A stretch of 64,000 nt of DNA from Tyto alba (lineage: Eukaryota > Chordata > Aves > Strigiformes > Tytonidae). Of the stretch, positions 10,184 to 23,216 are shown piece after piece; positions within the stretch are counted from its first letter, which is position 1, and each line of letters starts with the position of its first letter. The stretch is from positions 39,363,518-39,427,517 of the forward strand of contig NW_024881313.1 in NCBI RefSeq assembly GCF_018691265.1. The letters run 5' to 3'. The notes under the pieces are model-generated. The model saw only the letters and a program-made list of their open reading frames with translations, made no database searches and was not told the DNA's origin. Made by a program: the position numbers and the translations under genes.

Positions 10184-13100
10184 TGTCAAAACTTTTGGTT
10201 AAATCTAGACAGCAGGTTTACAACAATCCAGTACTTATTCTTACATGGCATAACTGAATGAGAGGATTGTTTATATTACAATGTTTTGGAGGCCAGAAAC
10301 AAATACATTCAAAATAGTACTAAAATAACTAATGGATGATCAGTTCACTGGTGATACTGAAAGCTGAAACTCTGGTCTTGGACAGTAAAATACCATCTGT
10401 CTCCTAGGTTTGGATGCTGGGACAGCATGAGTAATGCAAATGTTTTACTAGCCATGCACTTTTATGAATTTCTTCTCTGCAAATCCCCAGCTGTCCACTG
10501 TTGGACATAAGATGCTTGCATAATGGCACCTTTGGTTTGATGTTGTTTGTTTTGCAGTTCTTATTTTCTTTCTTGTGTTACTTTCTACAGCCCCCTGAGT
10601 CTCTGCATCACCTTATCTTGTCCAAACTAAACACAGCTCTCATTATCTTCAGTATCATGTCTTTTTCAAATTCTTTCAAAAGTTCTTCCTTTCCAACCTG
10701 GCGCAGTCAGATGCTTTTGGGCCCTGGGAGAAAAATAAGAGATCATGTGTAGTGGAGGAAGTCCAATGATTTGTTAATCAGCTTATTGCTGTTGTTTCTT
10801 ACTGCAAAGCAATTTGCTTTGCATGTCACATGACAGTTACATGGACATGTATATTTTGATATTCATAATTCCCATGGTTTATTTTTGAAAGACATAAAAC
10901 TATACAGCTTGAAACAAAAGTTTAACTCAAATAAATGACCATGGGAGTAAGAATAAAATTGTATGCAACCATTTTGTATGCAAAATAGGTGAAGAATTTT
11001 ATTATTTGGATTTTTATTTTCTGAACACAAATACAAACACAAATTCCTCAAGAGGTAAAGAGGACTTGGTCAAGGACAAGGGATTATTAATATTAACTGA
11101 AAGAAGTGAGACTTATATATTAGTGTTCGCATAATGAAATTAATCTCATGCAACCTTTAAATATGTTGTGCAGGTTATTATACCTGAACTGTTGAAATAA
11201 ATGGACATTTCTTGGCCATGACTAATTTAATCCAAAGATAGATGGGAAAATAAGCCAGATGAATCATCTTCTAGAAGCATCTCTTTCTCTCAGATCACTG
11301 TAACTACAACTACATTTCTGCAGTGTAAACGTTGAAAACAAAGTCCTATCACAAGTGTCTATCCTGCTCCTCTGGGCCGAACAATATTTGGATGGCAGAG
11401 GATGGGTTTATTTTCAACATCAGTGGAAATGGGTGCTCAGAGATGTAACATGCTGAGGCAAGGTGTGGAGAGCCTCCATGCACCTCCTCTCTGTGCAACC
11501 AAACTGTAATGCAGAGGGGTTTATTTTAGCAGTTGGACTGTTGATGGGCTAATGCACTGATTCTTAGCAGTTTATAATTTGAATTATATTGATTTTCATA
11601 GAGACATGTAACTGCAAATCCTTTGCTCCTTGCCCCATACCTGCCTTCCTACCAAGTAGAGTCACAATCCACAGCACTGACATTCAAACTTACTTTGAGG
11701 TGAAGCGTTACCCTGAGCATGTGAGTACGTTGGACACAGGGGGACTACGCTCATGCTGAGCACCTTAATGAAGATATGAACTCTTATTGGCGTGGTTTGG
11801 ATGGGTTGAATGCAAGCATACTTACGGTTCAGAAGGCTTGGGCTGCAATTACCTTAGTGGCTTAGGGTGAGGACTCATGAATAGACAAGCAAAATTTGAG
11901 GCATCCACCTCAGATGTGACCATAGTGGTAGGATGCTAACTAGCAAGCTGTACATGTGAAAATCGGATGACATTATGAGGATAGGGATAACATTTTTTTC
12001 TTTTTTTTTTTTTTTTTTTCTGGGAGCTACACTAAGTGCTTGCAGCTTTCTTCTTTTTCTTTCTTTCTCTTCTCATTAATCAGGTCACTTTGTCTTACTA
12101 CAAAAATACTCATTTATTTTATGTTCAGGGACTCAGTATCTGAAGCTACATCTATACTAAGAAATGAAACATGCCTACAAACTATTTTCTGGCTTTGAAA
12201 ACAGCTAATCCATAATGATTCGCATCCCCTAAACCTTCTTTCCCTCCCCCTTTGGGTTGGCCACATTCACAATCTTTGTTAAGAATAGTTCCTGCCTCAT
12301 GCTAACTCCCAACTCATGCCCAGGAATTAATTTTAGAGATTGATAGGTGGCCTGGGCCAACAACGTACTAAGGACATTATTAACAATTTAACAGTGTGGG
12401 TGATTGAGTTCTATTGGCTATGAAAGTTTCCTGGCACTTTTTATTATTATTAAAGACGTAGCTTCACAGCCCAACCTTTACAAAGATATATAGGAATGAC
12501 ATGTTTCTACTTCACTGACCAGTTGGGAAAACAATTTCATTAAAATATCACTTGGGGCTCAAAGAACAAATTAGGGTCCCTAAAAGCTGGGTTTGGTTTC
12601 AGTTACTTAAAAAAAAGTAAATTCCTGTGCCTCTCCTTCTCTTTCTTTTTTATACATAGATCAATATCTGTATATGAGCTAACTGTGGTCATTAAAGTAA
12701 ATGTGATACAGTGAGAAAGTGTGTACAATGTCACCTTTTGGTACATTAGAAGAGACTGTGCAATTTGTGAGGGTTAAAAGCTTTCTCCTTCTGCTCTAGT
12801 GATGAGTGTTGAAACGCAGGGGATAACATTCCCCTGCACAAGACCTTTACACCTTAGGAACCACGGCTTGACGCTAGTAATTGAGAACACACACCTACCC
12901 AGACCTTCCCCTCGGTTGAACCTAATCCATGAATTGTGACAGGCACTTCACAAGACTGGATGTTGCCACTGGTGACTGTAAAGGAACATTACACAGGTTA
13001 TTACCCAAGGAGGGAGCCTTATTAGAGCATTTAACAAACAGGAGCTGATGTATTTTATTTTCCTTTAGCGAATGTTATTTAAACTAGACAATGGGGAGAC

Positions 13101-16100
13101 TTCCCCCACGCCCCAAAGGATCAGAGATGAAATTCCTTTCAGCCCTTAGCTCTCACATTTGTGTATGACTCAGATGGTTATGGTCTCCCCTCCCTGCTTT
13201 CAGCCTCTCAGCCACAAAGAGCTAAGAAAAAAAATAAATTTGTTTCTAAAAATGAGGTCCTGGAAGGAAATCATTCAGATGCAGTAGGGAAAAGATCTTA
13301 GCCCAATAGCATGTTCAATCTTTTGTTTCATTATTTTTTTCCGAAGATTTGTTTGGCTTTTTTTTCTATCCTTCTTTTCACTTGTCTCTCTCTTCTTGTT
13401 TCTCTTTCTTGTCTTGATCTGGTATTAATTTCTTTCTTTTACATCGATAATTTGCTCTCCCCTAGATTCTCTTCTCAGCACAAACTTCTTTTTCTAGTCT
13501 TGCAATTATTTCTGTATTACTTCAGAGATGTTTTTAGTCTTCAGTTTTGTTCATCTGCTTCTATATTCTTGACCATAATGTCTTTCTATGGATTTAAAAC
13601 TTTTTTTTCTCAGTCATTTCCCTCGGTTATTTTGCTTCTTCCTCTTACCCTTTCAAATGTTCAGTCTCCTTTTCATTCCCTTACATCAGTGGAGGCAAGT
13701 TTCCAACTCAGATATGCCATCCAAAAAACCTGAAATTATGCATCACTGGTATCGAAATACTCATTTCAAAACACATTTCATGACTGAAGAAAGATTTTCA
13801 CAAAACTTTTGAAGTTTCATACTAAGCATTTGATTGCCACAGACAATTTCAATTTCCAGTGGAGAGGAAAATGAAATTCTGTTTAGTCAGAGTGTCCTTG
13901 TGTGCTTTGCTTCTGAACTGAGCTTCAATTACTGTCTTTCTGTATTTATTTAATAAGTCTAAAAATACTGGTCAATTAATTTATTTATTTGTTTTTCTCT
14001 AGCAAGTATACTGGTTTCAGCTCTATTTTCATTTATTCAGTTGAGAGTGGAATGTTTGATTGGCAGCACAGGAAGAAAAAGTGTGAGAAAAAATAGACAA
14101 TAGTTAATATATTCAGACAGGATGTGAGAAATCCAGAATCAAGTCATTGCAAATGAATCAAGCACTGCAGGTTCATTAAACTAGTTATTTCACATCCTCT
14201 TGGAGAGAAGATATTTCATACCTCCTTCTCTTTCCCTCCCACTCCTTCATGGTTGTTCACAACAAATTTTTAATAGGTTTCAGGTCTGCTCTCTTTACAC
14301 TTTTTATTGAACAGAACTGAGATTTTCTGGCCAAATATTGTTACTTTTAACAAAAATACTGCAAATATTTGTCTTTGATAGGAAAATAAAAGGTGTTCTT
14401 TTACTTCTTCATTTAAGCATAAAAAAAAAAAATCTAAAAATGTACATAAAAAAAATGTCATGTCTGATCAGCAGCTGAGAACTCTTGTGCCTCAAGAGCT
14501 GGGAGAGCAATATCTAGCTGAGCCTGGAGACATGTTATTTCTTGACCATTATCTCCCAACACATTATTTTTTTCCTGCTGCTTTGACAAATGATACTGAA
14601 AAATATATGCTGGGATAGACAATCATCATGGTCTTTTGGCTTCAGGGCACAAAATTTTATTTTGTTCTTTTTTAGGAATTCCATATTTGTAGTAAAATTA
14701 CATTGTTTCTTATTATTTTTAATAGCATTTTAGAGTATTATACAGATATAATTATTTATTTAGTTAATATGTTACCTTTTTTCCTTAATCTGTGTATAAA
14801 GTTTTACACTGTTCTCATTCAGAGTTCTCTTCATTGCAGTCCGGGGATGTGCAAAAGCCATTTTATGACAGTGAAAAAGAGATTTGAAAGATGTGCCTCA
14901 TTACTTGCCTATATAATCAATGTCTTCTGCAAAAGCCAAGCTGAACAGTCAGGGGAATGGGGTCTCTGAATGGAGACCATTTCTTGCAGGCTGGGATACC
15001 CAGTGAACTTAGAAAGAAATCCTTTTTTTTCCTTTTCTTTTCCCCCATAAAACTTGGAACCAATCTCATCTCTAGGAGACTGCCAAAGGTGTTTTTCAGG
15101 ATGACGCCATGAAGACTTTCATGGACTTTTTAATTTTTTATATTTGAAGGTGAACTTTCCTTTGATAAACAGCCTCTGCAGCCAGAGCAACTGGTGAGAA
15201 GAATGAGTCATAAAAAGTCTGTTATTAAAAATGTTTGCTTTGTTCACATCCTGAATTGATTTCCTCTAATGATTTCCCTCTGACGGCTGTGGTCAAAAAT
15301 AATAACAGTAATAATAAAATAAGAGAATATGCCCCTCCCTAGTTCTTCTAATAGAGGCTTTGCTCTCCATGTGTTGACAGAGCAGCCCTGCATACAGACC
15401 AATATGTGAATTCAAGTAATAAAACTCAAGGAAAGATTGGGATATTACTGCTTTTTGTTATTACAACAGTGCTTGCATTATGCTAGCAGCATAGAGGCTG
15501 TAAGTGAGTGAGGGTCTGAGGTAGTACAGAGATTATTTGCGGGTAGGGTGGGGTTTTTTGCACTCTCTTTGTATGCTTGTAGAGGGATTTTGCTTACTAC
15601 TTAAAGAATATTGAACTTTTTTAACTTGTAAATTAATTGTGCAGAAAATCAGATTTTCAATCTGCTTTTTTCTTCCATAGAATTACATTTATAGAATTCT
15701 CACCCTTTTCCCCCATGTATTTCTCTTATTACCTCTAAGTATACAATTACTACACAATTATGCAACTACAGTAAAACTGCATAATGTGTGAAGTTATTAC
15801 ATCATTTACAATATTGCTATACTACTAAGATCACAATTAACACAAAGAATTATTTTTTTCTTATTATGTGTTGAGACAAATAAATCAATATAGATACATA
15901 AAAGCTGGTAGATGCATAAGTAGAAACAAAAATATAGAAATAATGTATAAAATCAAACAATTAAAAACAAACAAAACAAAGCAAAACAAAAACAACCAAT
16001 CCAAAACACAACCCAGGACAGACTTGTGATTATATATCATACAAATACCTAATACTTTATTGCTCTTCATTATGTTGCCTCATTCAAGATTTAAAAATAG

Positions 16101-19100
16101 ATGTAATATAGAAACTATTCAGTAGTATTTGTGATTCAAAAATTCACCTCAAAGGCTATTATTAATCTTAATCATTCATTATTTTTCTGCTGAAAAACTT
16201 TGGTCATTCTTTCAAGCAGAGAAAATGAGTTGGTGTGGTCAAATCGGTCCTTGAACGATTCAAAAGAAAGTTACCATAGGAAAACCTTATGGTCCAAACC
16301 ATTTATTCAACATATATGGGCTTTTTTTCCCCTCAAGAATCAGGTGTAAGAAAAAATATATTTATCTATGAGATTTATGGTGTTGAAAGAATTCGCCTCA
16401 TCACCTTCCAAATGATATAAGCACATTGAACACAAACAGTACCGTAGATATGTGCATTAATTTCTGGAGGACATGACTATTTTAGTAGAACTCACAGAAT
16501 AGTAAACTACAGCATTACTAAAAACTAATCTTTTTATGCACAATATACATTTATCCCATGGAATTCAACTGCCACAAAATAATATAAGAACAGAAGATCC
16601 ATAAGATATAAAAAAGCTTGAACATACAGGATATTTAGGTTTACAACAGTATTAATTTTTGTAAATTTACAATAATCAGGAACAATAATTTTGAGGGGAA
16701 AAGTTTTTATATATTCATCAGGACAAAATTAATCCTTTAACTAGTGAAAGAAAAAAACAAAAGAAACCAACATTTTGCCTTTAGACAATTATCTTATTCC
16801 CTTATCCCTTTTTCCAGTTTCTAAAATCATCTTCCAAATAATGTTTATTCCAAACATACTTAGAAAGAGAGGAAAAATTATTGCTATTAGAAACAAACAG
16901 AGGTTCAAAATCTCACAGGCATTTCAGATTGTAATTTTGACAAATAAAATCATAGGAAGGTCATGGTGATATCAGTTTGAGTCATGAAGACTAAGAATTT
17001 GAAACATGGACATGAAAAAATATTAGATCTCAAAAATTTCCAAGAAAGATTTTCAGTCTGGTAAATTTGTTGATAATGAAAACTCAATCTCTAGAATTTC
17101 AACAGCAGAACATGGATAGTTGATTTTAAAGTAATCAACAAGTATATGCAGATGGAAGAGAAAAAGGAAAAGTATGTGTCAAAAGAGAAAATTCTCATGT
17201 TTTATGGTTATTAAATTGTATTTTAGGATCCTGAAATGTTGTTATAACCCAAACAAAAATTATGGACTTTGAGCAAGCAGACTTAGTTAATGGAATCCTT
17301 TCTTAAGTTATAAGCAAATAAGAAGGAATATCTTAGCTGATTTGTCTTCTGTTATCATATCCAATCATGTCATTTAAATCATTCACTGAACTGTGCATAA
17401 CTCTACAAGGAAGGCCAAATGGCATGGTCATCTTGGCAATTCATGGTCATAAAATCACCATAAATCTTTAAGATTTCTGATTTTCCAAAGCCATGAGCAC
17501 TTTACTCGGAACCATTCAGCTTGCTGGGAAAACAAATGGAAGCATTTGTATCAGGCAGAGATTTAGCATCCTTTCCTGAGGCAGTGATTTTGACAACACA
17601 GGTTTTAGTTTATGGTACTTACTATAAGATTTTTTCAAAAGACACAAAAGTTCAGTTGGAGCTAAATCTTCCCTGTTGGGAGCAAAAGTAACTCTCCAAC
17701 ATAACTGTCATGATTTCCAAAAGTACTTTTGGTTATCAAAATTTCATGCAAGAGGCAGCAGAAAGTAACCCTTGGAGATAGCTACAGGCCAGCTAGATGT
17801 TAGAGATTGAGATTGGTTCAAGAGACAGAGCAGGGTAAAACAACTGGATAATGTGACAATAGATTAGATCCCCAAGGAAAAAATAAAAATCTTTATTTAG
17901 AATAGCTTTAAGTAAAACTCTGCAGTCATTTATAATAAATTATTCAGAGATTTAGCCTAACAGTTATTCATATATTTTTGCATCACGTTACACAATATAG
18001 TTGTGGTGGAAAAAAACAGGGTTTAGCCCATCAAAGTAATTTATTCACATCTTATGATCCTGGGTCCCACCAGATGCAGAAAAACGTTTCTTCATCTCCC
18101 ATCAATTTTAACATTTACAGCATAGAGAATAACAGGTAGACTGGTTTTAAAGCTGTTTTGTTGGTACTGAAAAGAAATCTGTACATTCAAAATGCAATGT
18201 ACCTGCCTTTATTTTAAATACTGGATTAGCATGAGATAAAATTGTACCACTAGCTCCCATATCCAAGTTGCTCGGATCCCCACTGACTAGGAAGGTAACT
18301 TGAGTGACATCTTCAGATGTACAACCCTATAGTTAATGAGAAATTTCTCTTTCCACCAGAAAACTGAGGCACTGTAGTGGCCGCGATATCTTTAACCTCT
18401 TTAACCCCCCATATCTCATGGCCATATTTCCAAATCCCCCAGTATGCGAGGAAGGGAGTTTTGTGAGGAGGAGGAGAAAGAAGGTTAAAGAAAAAAAAAG
18501 CTAAAATAAATTGGCTGCTAAGTTTCAGGTGGATTTATTTCCACTGGTTAAGAAGTTTTCTGAAACAGGGAAACATACAGCTCATTATCTGGATTAGGGT
18601 TATTACCTTCATTTTTCAATAAATATACAGTGTCGGGATTTATAGCTTCTCTGTTCTTTTGGGGAAATGGAATAGGTTTGTCTCCCAATGCCAGTGCTTC
18701 AGCAGAGCGACAGGAGCAGCTCAGGGAGGGAAACACGCTGCTGCCTTCTGCTGAGGCTTACTCCTGCCTTGGGCCAGGGCTGTGACAGCTTTTGGCTAAC
18801 CCTGAGCTGAAGTGAATGGGAATGAAATGGCAGACACATCATTTTAAGTCAATGACCTGCTCTGGAGTTCTTTGATATAGTCCCTTGGGCCGCAAAAGAG
18901 ATTTAAGTGATTCTGAAAAGAGCTGACTGAACCCTGCAATAGCTGTAAAGATCTCCTAGTGCCCTCTTTTGGAGGGGTGTAAAGGAAACCCTACCCCTTT
19001 CTGCCCTTCCTCATTTCCAAGTCCCATAAGAGAGCTGCCCCTCATTCAGCTGGAGGATCCCATTTCATCCCCTGCACTCCAGCTGCACTCTGACCCAACT

Positions 19101-21087
19101 ATCAAAGCTTGCAACATTAAAATTTGGGGTCAAACCCCCACATTTTCCATTTTATCCAGGAGACAAACACTGCACCCTCCATCTGAAGCATACATAAATT
19201 GCTTGAGAACTTACGCTATTAAATTCTGAGTATTAGTGATATTTTTGCAGAAGTAGGAAACTTTCAATGAAATGTCATTATTTGACCAGCTGCCTGGAAA
19301 AGTAAGATAGGAACAAAATCACTATCTGATGTGAGGCAATCCTTATGTGTATCTCTTCTACATGCATCTGGTTTTTAGCTTGACACCTGTGCTGTTTACA
19401 AGTTGTCCATGTATTACAAATCCCCCTCACTCTGCTCTCCATTAAAGCCTGTTTACTGTCTGCAAGCCTTTCTGACTTATTGGCTGATAAAATTTATTGG
19501 CTCCTACAGAGCAGGGCTGTTGTCAACAATTTTAGAGTGATTTTAGTGCTGGCAAAAACACCAGAATGACAGACTTAGAAGAGAAAATCCTCCTTTCTAG
19601 ACTAGACAAAAATTTAATAAGGAACATGGAGAAGATACTTACCAGTATGAAGGCTTTCAAATAAATCATTAAGTCAATACTGAAGCTTGGACTTGCTGAT
19701 ATGGAGCCCCAAATCAATATCAAGAGCTGTAGAAAACTCCTATCTGGAACAGAGAGGCACACACAGTGTTTATATGGACCAGAAGATTATATTGGTGACC
19801 CCAGCTTGTGTATTGACACATCTCATGCAGCATAGAGATAGATGTCCACTAAGCATGATGGAATCACATTTAGATTTCAAAAGAGCAGGATGAACAGTGG
19901 TCTTAAAAGAAACAAATCCCATGGCTGTTGTACAGGTTTATAAGAGGTCCAGCTGCTCTGGTCAGCTGCTGGATGCTGGGAAAGGTAAGACTACTACATC
20001 TCAGCTGGCTTCAACATCTCCATTTTGACAATGGAGTTAATCTCCTGTCAATGGACGCGATAGAGACCCAATGATGGTGACTCAACTCCCTGTTGGATCT
20101 GAACTAGACAGACCTGCCTCTCTCCATTCCTTGCAGATGGCCTAGAGTAACTGAATTCCTAATCTAATCACCAAAATTAGGTAGGGGAGTTAGGAGGGAC
20201 TCATCTAAGAAACAAGGTTGACACTACTTAGGAAGAACCAGATTTTGGGTATTCCGTAGTGGACTCAGCTATGGAGCATTCAGGCTGAATACACCCAAAA
20301 CACATGAACAAGAGGTTGGACTACAGCATCAAATTTGCTTTGAGTCTGCTTTTATGGGAAGATCTAGAGCTGTAGCGGAGGTGGCCTCCTCAAGTGATCT
20401 TTATTGTAAAGAATGTGTATAGTGGACCAAGAGGCTCAGACCCACAGTTAACTATACGGTGAACTTGCCAGTCTTCCCTGCCAAGTGAATCTTTGGCAAC
20501 TGTCTAATGATAAGCAGAAATGGTGCTGATTGAGGTCATATTTGTAGCCATGGGAACATCTTTGTAATGGGACCTCCTGCTTCCTTGAAATGCCAACAGA
20601 GAACAGCAGTGTTTGCCAACATCTGGCCTGTCTACTGCAGATGAAATCGATTCCCAAGTCATTTTTTTCCATCTCTGCCACAATATTTCTGTGGGAACTT
20701 GCTTGTTATTGATTAGCTTTCTAGTACATGGGTTAGTCTGGACCTGGATACAGATTTGAAAAAGCAACCATAAATTATCCCTGTGGCTGATTTTCATTTG
20801 TTCTCTATTGCTCATGGGCGTCAGAATGGACAGAAATTGCCTCTCCCTTTTTGCAGTAGTTTATCTAACCCCACTGGCTTTTATTAGGCTGATATTTTTT
20901 TCCTCCCTTCTCACTCAATTTTAAGTGGCTGCTCCCTCATCCCTACCACTGGCTAACAAAATATATATGGAAAGAGAAATAACTTATTGTTCAATTTTTT
21001 GTTTTTCTGTTGGTAGATGCATCATGTTGACTATTGTTTGTTTGGGCTATTTCCTCTCCAGTAGCATGAGGGAAAATAAATGACAAC

Positions 21088-21091
<4 letters not shown>
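10184..21091. other. Gene-free AT-rich desert
   Basis: Nearly 11 kb without a supportable gene. The longest frame (13311-13733, plus, 140 codons) is Phe/Leu/Ser-rich because the strand is T-rich, and it has no domain. Visible landmarks are a perfect 19-base palindrome at 10804-10822, a T-rich run at 11992-12019, and an A/C-rich patch at 15960-16010. No CR1 or LTR signature is recognisable in this interval, which is unusually repeat-poor. Long AT-rich stretches at 15.7-18.2 kb show no further structure. Confidence 0.65.
10804..10822. other. Perfect 19-bp palindrome with octamer-like site
   Basis: GCAAAGCAA and its exact reverse complement TTGCTTTGC flank a single central T. The adjoining TTTGCATG is an octamer-like POU motif. 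A nine-pair perfect palindrome is not strongly unexpected in 64 kb, so a regulatory role is only a possibility. Confidence 0.4.

Positions 21092-21128
<37 letters not shown>
21092..21128. repeat. (TA)n microsatellite
   Basis: This is an uninterrupted run of about 18 TA dinucleotides. Such runs unwind easily and can extrude as cruciforms. No neighbouring element is attached. Confidence 0.97.
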
Positions 21129-21131
<3 letters not shown>

Positions 21132-22393
21132 GTTTTGACTTCATTCTTTTATTTTCTACCTTTGGAAAAAACTTTCTGATCTCAACAAACATGTAATACA
21201 GCTATGAGGGAATAACCAGGCTATATGCTAAATGTTTTCCTGGGTGTTCCCTTCTGTACCAGCCAATTTTTCCCTAGTTGCAGGAAGGCAGCCAAGATAA
21301 GGAAATATTCATCATTTCTGCACTGTATTATTTCAGTGGAAACAAAGGATCACACTATGAGTTTGTGCCTGCGTGCGTATATGTGTGCATTCATTGTAGG
21401 CGCTGTCTTTCTGAGTCCAAGACTTCAGAATACCTTTGAAACCTTCCAGTTCTTCAGTCATTCATGTGAAAGACACCTAGACAAGTAAGAGAGACTGTGG
21501 TTTCAAGTTTTGTGTTACTGCTTTTGGCTGGTAGGTCAAATCTCTACGTTTCTGCACACTGTACCCATAACCTCATCCCGTCCCCCTCTGATACACACAC
21601 TCTGTCTGCACAAATGTTTGTGTGGCCACTCATTGAACCTGACCAAGGAACCAATCCAGCTGAAAAAGAACCCAGGGAAAAAAAAAAAAAAAAAAGAAAA
21701 AATCACAATTTATTTTTTCCACTGGATCATTTTCCTGTTTGGGTTCACTGCCTGGTCATGAAAAATGTAGTGCAGGAAGAGTTCTGGGTATGACTTTAGG
21801 TCAGGAGAGAGGAAAGTAGGAGGAGATGTTTAAAATATGATTGACACAAAATAAAGAAGGTCTTACAAAGCTTCACCCTGACTAGGAGTTATCCGAGTTG
21901 ACCAACTATGGACTACAGGAGATTATGATACAGGAGATTATTATGGAAGCAACAGTATGTGTCAGACAACCTCTCACTATAATGCCTATCTGTACTGGGA
22001 CTCATGTTCATAGCTTTCTGGGAGTTGTATATATTTGGGCAAAGAAGTCTTCTGAAAATAGTTGTTAAGTTTCACTGTGCTGAAAAGGAGAATAAAAAGT
22101 TCAGACACCACTTAAATCACAGTAATTTCCTAAAATGGTATATCCTAAATCATGTATTGGAGGCAAGACTAAAACCAGGAAAAGAGAACTTGTTTTACCT
22201 TCTATTTTCCAGCTACCTGAGTGCAAACTCTTCAAAATTTGATGCATTAGGAACAATATCCAATGGAGAGAGAGCAGAAATCAGCCAGACTTCTTGTCCA
22301 CCTCTGAGCTAAATTCTGCTAAAGATCTTGCTGAAGAATCACTGAAGTCATCAAAATACTCTGCATTTTCACCTCAAACCAGATATTGACTTG
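21129..22393. other. Gene-free DNA upstream of LTR copy 1
   Basis: No gene is recognisable. An imperfect duplication of TACAGGAGATTAT occurs at 21914-21926 and 21929-21941 (15-base period). A run of about 18 A lies near 21679-21695. The frames at 21225-21488 and 21497-21793 lack any recognisable domain. Confidence 0.6.
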
Positions 22394-22398
22394 TCCAG
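22394..22398. repeat. Left target-site duplication (TCCAG) of LTR copy 1
   Basis: TCCAG immediately precedes the TG start of the LTR and is repeated exactly after its CA end at 23406-23410. A 5-bp duplication is the length typical of class III (ERVL-like) avian elements; class II usually make 6 bp and class I usually 4 bp. Confidence 0.93.
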
Positions 22399-22528
22399 TG
22401 TCCTGGGTTTGAGTGAGTGGTGGGGCTTTTTGGTAGCAGGGGAGGGGGCTATAGGGGTGGCCCCCTGTGAGAAGCTTCTTAAAGCTGCCCCAGCTCCAAG
22501 TCAGCTCCACCTCTGCTTGAAAACTGAG

Positions 22529-22563
22529 CCAATCAGCTGCGCCTCTGCGAGAATGTATTTAAG
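22529..22563 (+). promoter_or_regulatory. LTR copy 1 core promoter (CCAAT and TATA-like)
   Basis: CCAAT lies at 22529-22533 and TATTTAAG at 22556-22563, spaced as in a polymerase II promoter. The same arrangement is kept in copy 2. Transcription would start just downstream and run rightward. Whether it is active cannot be told from sequence. Confidence 0.6.
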
Positions 22564-23121
22564 AAGGGACGTGGTGAGAAGCAGTGGGACTGGTGAGGAA
22601 GAGTTGTGGCAGCTGCGTGAACACCAAGGTCAATGGAGGAATGGAGGAAGGAATGAGGGGGGAGGTGTGCCGGAGCAGAGACCCCCCTGTATCCCGTGGT
22701 GAGATGGCAGGGCAGCCCCCCCTCCCCATCCATGAAGATCTACGGTGGAGCAGACATTGATTTATGGCCTGTGTTTTTTCATCTGGATGATCAAGGTGCT
22801 GTGCCTGAAGAAGGCCGGGATCTTGTGGGAAAAGGTAGCCCCGCTGCTGTAATTCAGCGCTGGGAGGATTGAAGCATGCGGGGGTGTCCCACGCTGGAGC
22901 AGTGTGGGGAATGCTGTGGCCTGTGGGAGGTACTTATGTCAGAGAAAGTTTGTGGAGGACTGTCTCCTGTGAGAGGGGCACCACAATGGAGCAGGGGGGG
23001 AAAGTTCCAGAAGCTCCCCCCACTGAAGATGGAGAAAGCAGCAGCACTGACTGCACCCCCCATTCCCTGCCCCTGCGCCGCTGGGGGAGGAGGTAGAGAT
23101 ATCGGGAGCAGACCTGAGCCT

Positions 23122-23144
23122 GGGAAGAAGGGAGGGGTGGGGGG
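23122..23144 (+). other. G-quadruplex motif in LTR copy 1
   Basis: Four G runs (GGG, GGG, GGGG, GGGGGG) are separated by loops of 5, 1 and 1 bases, which meets the canonical G3+N1-7 pattern. It lies about 70 bases upstream of the AATAAA signal, and the same motif is present in copy 2. Confidence 0.75.
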
Positions 23145-23210
23145 AAGGTGTTCTAAAGATGTGGCAATGCTTCTCACTGTCCTACTCTGTTATGTGTTGT
23201 TAATGTCTGT

Positions 23211-23216
23211 AATAAA
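23211..23216 (+). terminator. LTR copy 1 polyadenylation signal AATAAA
   Basis: A canonical AATAAA is followed by TGTATG and a T-rich stretch, as expected for a cleavage and polyadenylation site at the R/U5 boundary. It is conserved in copy 2. Confidence 0.7.

Noticed and set aside
9119..10261. 380-codon plus-strand open frame of LPSF/LPAF repeats
   Set aside because: It is translation of the CCTT/CCTG tetranucleotide array; a stop-free tetranucleotide is open in every frame, and the opposite strand is open too (9185-10189).
13311..13733. 140-codon Phe/Leu-rich frame resembling a membrane protein
   Set aside because: The hydrophobicity comes from T-rich sequence; an overlapping frame in another phase is also open, and no family is recognisable.
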